Source: Acidimicrobiaceae bacterium
GTDB lineage: Bacteria; Actinomycetota; Acidimicrobiia; Acidimicrobiales; Palsa-688
Length of the DNA stretch: 7,532 bases
Assembly (NCBI GenBank): GCA_030838025.1
Contig: JAUTXM010000197.1
Span: 1-7,532 of the forward strand
Reading direction: 5' to 3'
Part shown: positions 4,760 through 7,532 of the stretch, one piece after another
Position numbering within the stretch: position 1 is the first letter of the stretch
How the letters are laid out: every line of letters begins with the position of its first letter
Translations under genes and position numbers: made by a program
Notes under the pieces: generated by a model
Database searches by the model: none
What the model was told of the DNA's origin: nothing
The model's input: the letters and a program-made list of their open reading frames with translations, nothing else

Positions 4760-7027
4760 TTAGCTCTTGAACAGGAAGTCCCGGTCGTCCTCGTCGACCA
4801 GGGCCCGGATCTCGGCCGCCAGGTCGGGATGGTCGGCGAGTCCCCAGCCGCCACCGGAGCCGGCGCCGCCACCCGCGGAACCAGCCGAACCAGCCGGACC
4901 AGCCGGACCAGCCGACGCCGATCCGGGCGCACCGGATGTACCGGGCGCACCACCGGAGCCAGCCGGACCGGACGCACCGGATGAACCCGAATCGACGATG
5001 GCGAACGCCACCTCGCGCGCCGCCTCGACGAGGTCCCGGTCCCGCTTCAGCGACGCCAGCTTGAGGTCGGTGGCGCCCTTCTGCCGGGTCCCGAGGATGG
5101 TCCCTTCCCCCCGCAACTGGAGGTCGACCTCGGCCAGTGCAAACCCGTCGGTGCTGCGCTCGACCGCCTGCAGCCGCTCCTCGGACTCGGCGGTGTTGCC
5201 CCCGCCCAGCAGGAAACACCACGACGGGTCCTGCCCCCGCCCGACGCGCCCACGGAGCTGGTGCAGCTGCGCCATCCCGAAACGGTCGGCGTCCTCGATC
5301 ACCATCACCGTGGCATTGGTCACGTCGACGCCGACCTCGATCACCGTCGTGGCGACGAGCACGTCCACCACCCCCCGCCGGAACTCCGCCATCACCGCCT
5401 CCTTGTCCTTCGAGGCCAACTGCCCGTGCAACAAGCCCAACCGAAGCCCCGCCAGCTCCCCCGTCGCCAGGCGTTCCCGCTCCTCGGTCGCCGAACGGGC
5501 CTGAACGCGCTCGGAGTCCTCCACCAGCGGGCACACGACATACGCCTGATGGCCCGCCGCCACCTCGCTTATCACCCGGTCCCACGCCACCGCTTCCTCA
5601 AGGGGTCCGCGAGCCCAGACCGTGTGGACCGGGGTGCGTCCCGGCGGCAGCTCGCGGAGCACCGTCGTATCGAGGTCGCCATACACCGTCATGGCGGCGG
5701 TACGGGGGATCGGCGTGGCCGTCATGACGAGCACGTCGGGAACCGCTGCCTCGGCCCCCTTCTGCCGCAGCGCGGCGCGCTGCTCGACGCCGAACCGGTG
5801 CTGCTCGTCGATCACCACCGCCCCCAACAACTTGAACGCCACCTCCTCGGTCAACAACGCATGGGTCCCGATCAGGATGTCGACATCCCCCGAGGCCAAA
5901 CCGGCGTGCAGCCGGCCCCGCTCGGCCGCGCCGGTACGGTGGGTGAGCAGCGCCACCGACACCGGACGCGATCCGCCCAGCCGCGAGTCATCGGGCACCA
6001 CGAGGTCCGCCAGCAGCGCCGACACGCCCAGGTGGTGCTGCTCGGCCAGCACTTCCGTCGGTGCCATCAGCGCCCCCTGGTACCCCCCCTGGACCGCCGT
6101 CAGCAGTGCCGCCACCGCCACGACCGTCTTGCCCGCACCGACGTCGCCCTGGAGCAGGCGGTGCATGGGGTGGGGCCCGCCCAGGTCACGCTGGATCTCC
6201 GCGATCGCCTCGACCTGGGCATTGGTCAGGGGAAAAGGGAGCCCCGTCAGGAAGCGGGCGACGAGGTCCCCGTCGAGGCGGTGGCGGATCCCGATGGCGT
6301 CGCGCTCCACGGCACGTTTGCGCATCACCAGGATCGTCTGGAGCCGGAACAGCTCGTCGAAGGCCAGACGCTTGCGGGCCGCCTGCGCCGCCCCCATCGA
6401 CTCAGGGTGGTGGATCTGGGCCATGGCCCAGGTCCGGTCGACCAGGTCCAGCCGGTCCCGCCACTCCCGGGGAAGGGGGTCGACCAGGTTGCCCGCCTGC
6501 TCCAACCGCTCCAGGGCCTCGTCGATCCAGCCCGCCAGTTCCCAGGTGTTGACGCCCGCCTTCTCCGACTGGGGGTAGACGGGCACGATGCGCCCCGTCC
6601 GGTTGCCCACCAGGTCGACGACGGGGTTGACCATCTGCCGGGTCCCCCGGTAACGCTCCAACTTCCCGAAGATCACCACCTCGGTGCCGGTCAGGAGCTG
6701 CTTGGCCCGCCACGGTTGGTTAAAGAAGCTGCAACGGAGATAGCTCGACCCGTCGAAGACGTCGATGTCGACCAGGCTGCGGCCATTGCGGGTCCGCCGG
6801 GCGTTGACCTTTTTCACCAAGGCGACGACAGTGGCCTCCTGGCCCTCGACCATGTCGCGGATGGGTGCCTGCGACGTCCGGTCGATGTAGCGACGGGGAT
6901 AGTGGGTCAGCAGGTCGAGCACCGTGTCGATCCCGGCGTCCGCCAGCGCCTGGCGCTTCTTGTCCCCCACGCCCTTCAGTCGCCCGACGTCGACCTTGTC
7001 GAGCGATATGAGGGTTCGTCCCGTCAC
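4760..7027 (-). CDS. recG: ATP-dependent DNA helicase RecG
   Basis: RecG is a double-strand DNA translocase that reverses stalled replication forks and processes branched DNA and R-loops. The 755-residue protein has a helix-hairpin-like start (LKGVGDKKRQALADAGI), the wedge OB-fold (about 61-140) and a superfamily 2 core. Core motifs are GDVGAGKT (294-301), PTEVLA (323-328), DEQH (407-410), TATPIPRT (436-443), TTVIEVGVDV (560-569) and QLRGRVGRG (590-598), then the TRG motif LRGEGTILGTRQKG (638-651). The C-terminus DHPDLAAEIRALVDEDDRDFLFKS is normal, but a 48-residue Gly/Ser/Ala/Pro insertion (680-727) precedes it, making the protein longer than the roughly 690-740 usual. The GTG at 7027 overlaps the upstream stop as GTGA and begins the family N-terminus; an in-frame start at 7111 would lie inside the neighbouring gene. 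RecG beside a FakA-type protein is a common bacterial arrangement. Confidence 0.96.
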   Translation of the reverse strand: MTGRTLISLDKVDVGRLKGVGDKKRQALADAGIDTVLDLLTHYPRRYIDRTSQAPIRDMVEGQEATVVALVKKVNARRTRNGRSLVDIDVFDGSSYLRCSFFNQPWRAKQLLTGTEVVIFGKLERYRGTRQMVNPVVDLVGNRTGRIVPVYPQSEKAGVNTWELAGWIDEALERLEQAGNLVDPLPREWRDRLDLVDRTWAMAQIHHPESMGAAQAARKRLAFDELFRLQTILVMRKRAVERDAIGIRHRLDGDLVARFLTGLPFPLTNAQVEAIAEIQRDLGGPHPMHRLLQGDVGAGKTVVAVAALLTAVQGGYQGALMAPTEVLAEQHHLGVSALLADLVVPDDSRLGGSRPVSVALLTHRTGAAERGRLHAGLASGDVDILIGTHALLTEEVAFKLLGAVVIDEQHRFGVEQRAALRQKGAEAAVPDVLVMTATPIPRTAAMTVYGDLDTTVLRELPPGRTPVHTVWARGPLEEAVAWDRVISEVAAGHQAYVVCPLVEDSERVQARSATEERERLATGELAGLRLGLLHGQLASKDKEAVMAEFRRGVVDVLVATTVIEVGVDVTNATVMVIEDADRFGMAQLHQLRGRVGRGQDPSWCFLLGGGNTAESEERLQAVERSTDGFALAEVDLQLRGEGTILGTRQKGATDLKLASLKRDRDLVEAAREVAFAIVDSGSSGASGPAGSGGAPGTSGAPGSASAGPAGPAGSAGSAGGGAGSGGGWGLADHPDLAAEIRALVDEDDRDFLFKS
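4847..4990 (-). repeat. Collagen-like Gly-X-Y insertion coded within recG, with a 9-base tandem repeat
   Basis: This segment encodes RecG residues 680-727, made only of Gly, Ser, Ala, Pro and one Thr. Much of it runs in Gly-X-Y triplets (GPAGPAGSAGSAG). The DNA includes four tandem 9-base units at 4880-4915 (plus-strand accagccgg, with a final a in the first and last). It sits between the helix after the TRG motif and the conserved last 25 residues, so it reads as a flexible linker that grew by slippage. Confidence 0.85.
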
Positions 7028-7532
7028 TCGATCGACAGCAGGTACGGGTAGAGGGGCTGGCCGCCGTGGTGGACCTCGGCCGCCACGTCGGGCCGCTTCT
7101 CGGCCAACCATTCGGTGATGCGGCGGGTATCGGCCTTGGTGGCGCCTTCACCCTCGATGATGGTGACGATCTCGTGCTGGTCACCAAGCAGCTTGGCCAG
7201 CAGATCCTGGGCGGCCCCGGCAAGGGAAGGAGACACCACCTCGATCGCGCCCCGGCAAAGGCCCAGGTAGTCGCCCTGGCTGATGGGGCCCACCTCGCTG
7301 GTGCTGGCCCGCACGGCGGTCGTGATCTCCCCTGACACCACCCGGGCTGCCGCCTCCCCCATGCCGGCCGCGTTCTCCTCGGCGCTGGCTTGCGGGTCGT
7401 AGGCCAGCAGGGCCGCGAACCCCTCGGCGATCCCACGGGTGGGAACGACGCGGGCGGGTTTGGCCGCCACCCGGGCCGCCTGCTCGGCCACCGGGATGAT
7501 GTTCTTGTTGTTGGGCAGGAGCACCACCTCTT
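7024..7532 (-). CDS. fakA: FakA/YloV-like fatty-acid kinase subunit, C-terminal part
   Basis: Only the last 169 or so residues are in the window; the gene starts beyond 7532. The visible part begins EVVLLPNNKNIIPVAEQAA, the hallmark of the C-terminal domain of FakA/YloV (DAK2-type) proteins, followed by VVPTRGIAEGFAALLAYDP and ending VHHGGQPLYPYLLSIE, also typical. FakA phosphorylates fatty acids presented by DegV-fold FakB proteins, giving acyl-phosphate that PlsY uses directly or PlsX converts to acyl-ACP. The kinase (DhaL) domain is not in view, so catalytic residues cannot be checked. The stop TGA overlaps the recG GTG. Valine at 7527 is internal, not a start. In actinobacteria the substrate of this protein is less well established than in Firmicutes. 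Confidence 0.88.
   Translation of the reverse strand, partial: EVVLLPNNKNIIPVAEQAARVAAKPARVVPTRGIAEGFAALLAYDPQASAEENAAGMGEAAARVVSGEITTAVRASTSEVGPISQGDYLGLCRGAIEVVSPSLAGAAQDLLAKLLGDQHEIVTIIEGEGATKADTRRITEWLAEKRPDVAAEVHHGGQPLYPYLLSIE

Noticed and set aside
4558..4977. N-terminal extension of the small membrane protein
   Set aside because: The translated extension crosses recG and both palindrome arms and consists of repetitive Val/Arg/Pro sequence. The ATG at 4557 directly precedes the first polar segment and membrane helix.
5261..7051. A 596-codon open frame on the plus strand, with other long plus-strand frames at 570-1700 and 1920-2954
   Set aside because: They run antisense to recG, plsX, DUF177 and sepIVA, are rich in Arg, His, Gln and Gly, and show no motif. 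Long antisense frames are expected at this GC content.
7028..7111. N-terminal extension of RecG to an upstream in-frame start
   Set aside because: It lies inside the FakA-like coding sequence and encodes a basic, proline-rich stretch foreign to RecG. The GTG at 7027 overlaps the neighbour's stop as GTGA.

Overview
The window is a high-GC, almost fully coding piece of chromosome in which every supportable gene lies on the minus strand. Gene content and order (fakA-like, recG, small membrane protein, rsmD, coaD, sepIVA-like, DUF177, rpmF, plsX, acpP, then probably rnc) point to an actinobacterium. A SepIVA-like coiled-coil protein beside DUF177 and the L32 gene is an actinobacterial signature. 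plsX and acpP sitting between rpmF and the expected rnc suggests a deep-branching lineage such as Acidimicrobiia; that last step is inference. Starts are often non-ATG: GTG for recG, rsmD, coaD, plsX and acpP, and TTG for the DUF177 gene.

Layout, read in the direction of transcription (right to left). 7532-7024: C-terminal end of a FakA/YloV-like fatty-acid kinase subunit, cut by the window edge. 7027-4760: recG, overlapping the previous stop by GTGA. 4759-4558: the only sizeable intergenic region, holding a large imperfect palindrome built from 9-mer repeats. 4557-4333: an unrecognised 74-residue two-helix membrane protein. 4325-3678: rsmD. 3681-3199: coaD, with a GTGA overlap. 3089-2526: sepIVA-like DivIVA-family protein. 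2447-1824: DUF177/YceD. 1698-1519: rpmF. 1511-456: plsX. 422-126: acpP. 105-1: an alanine-rich open frame, possibly the start of rnc.

The genes look like one or a few overlapping transcription units. Part of the set is linked by acyl-phosphate and acyl carrier chemistry: FakA makes acyl-phosphate from free fatty acids, PlsX exchanges acyl groups between acyl-ACP and phosphate, AcpP carries the acyl chain, and CoaD makes the precursor of the phosphopantetheine arm of holo-ACP. A second part serves ribosomes and nucleic acids (RsmD, L32, DUF177 next to L32, RecG). SepIVA adds cell-envelope growth and septation.

This is essentially a conserved housekeeping region, and I see no defence system, mobile element, CRISPR array or RNA gene. 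The signal not explained by known genes is the repeat-built palindrome after recG. Secondary oddities are a collagen-like insertion near the RecG C-terminus and a possible four-codon leader ORF whose stop overlaps the sepIVA start.
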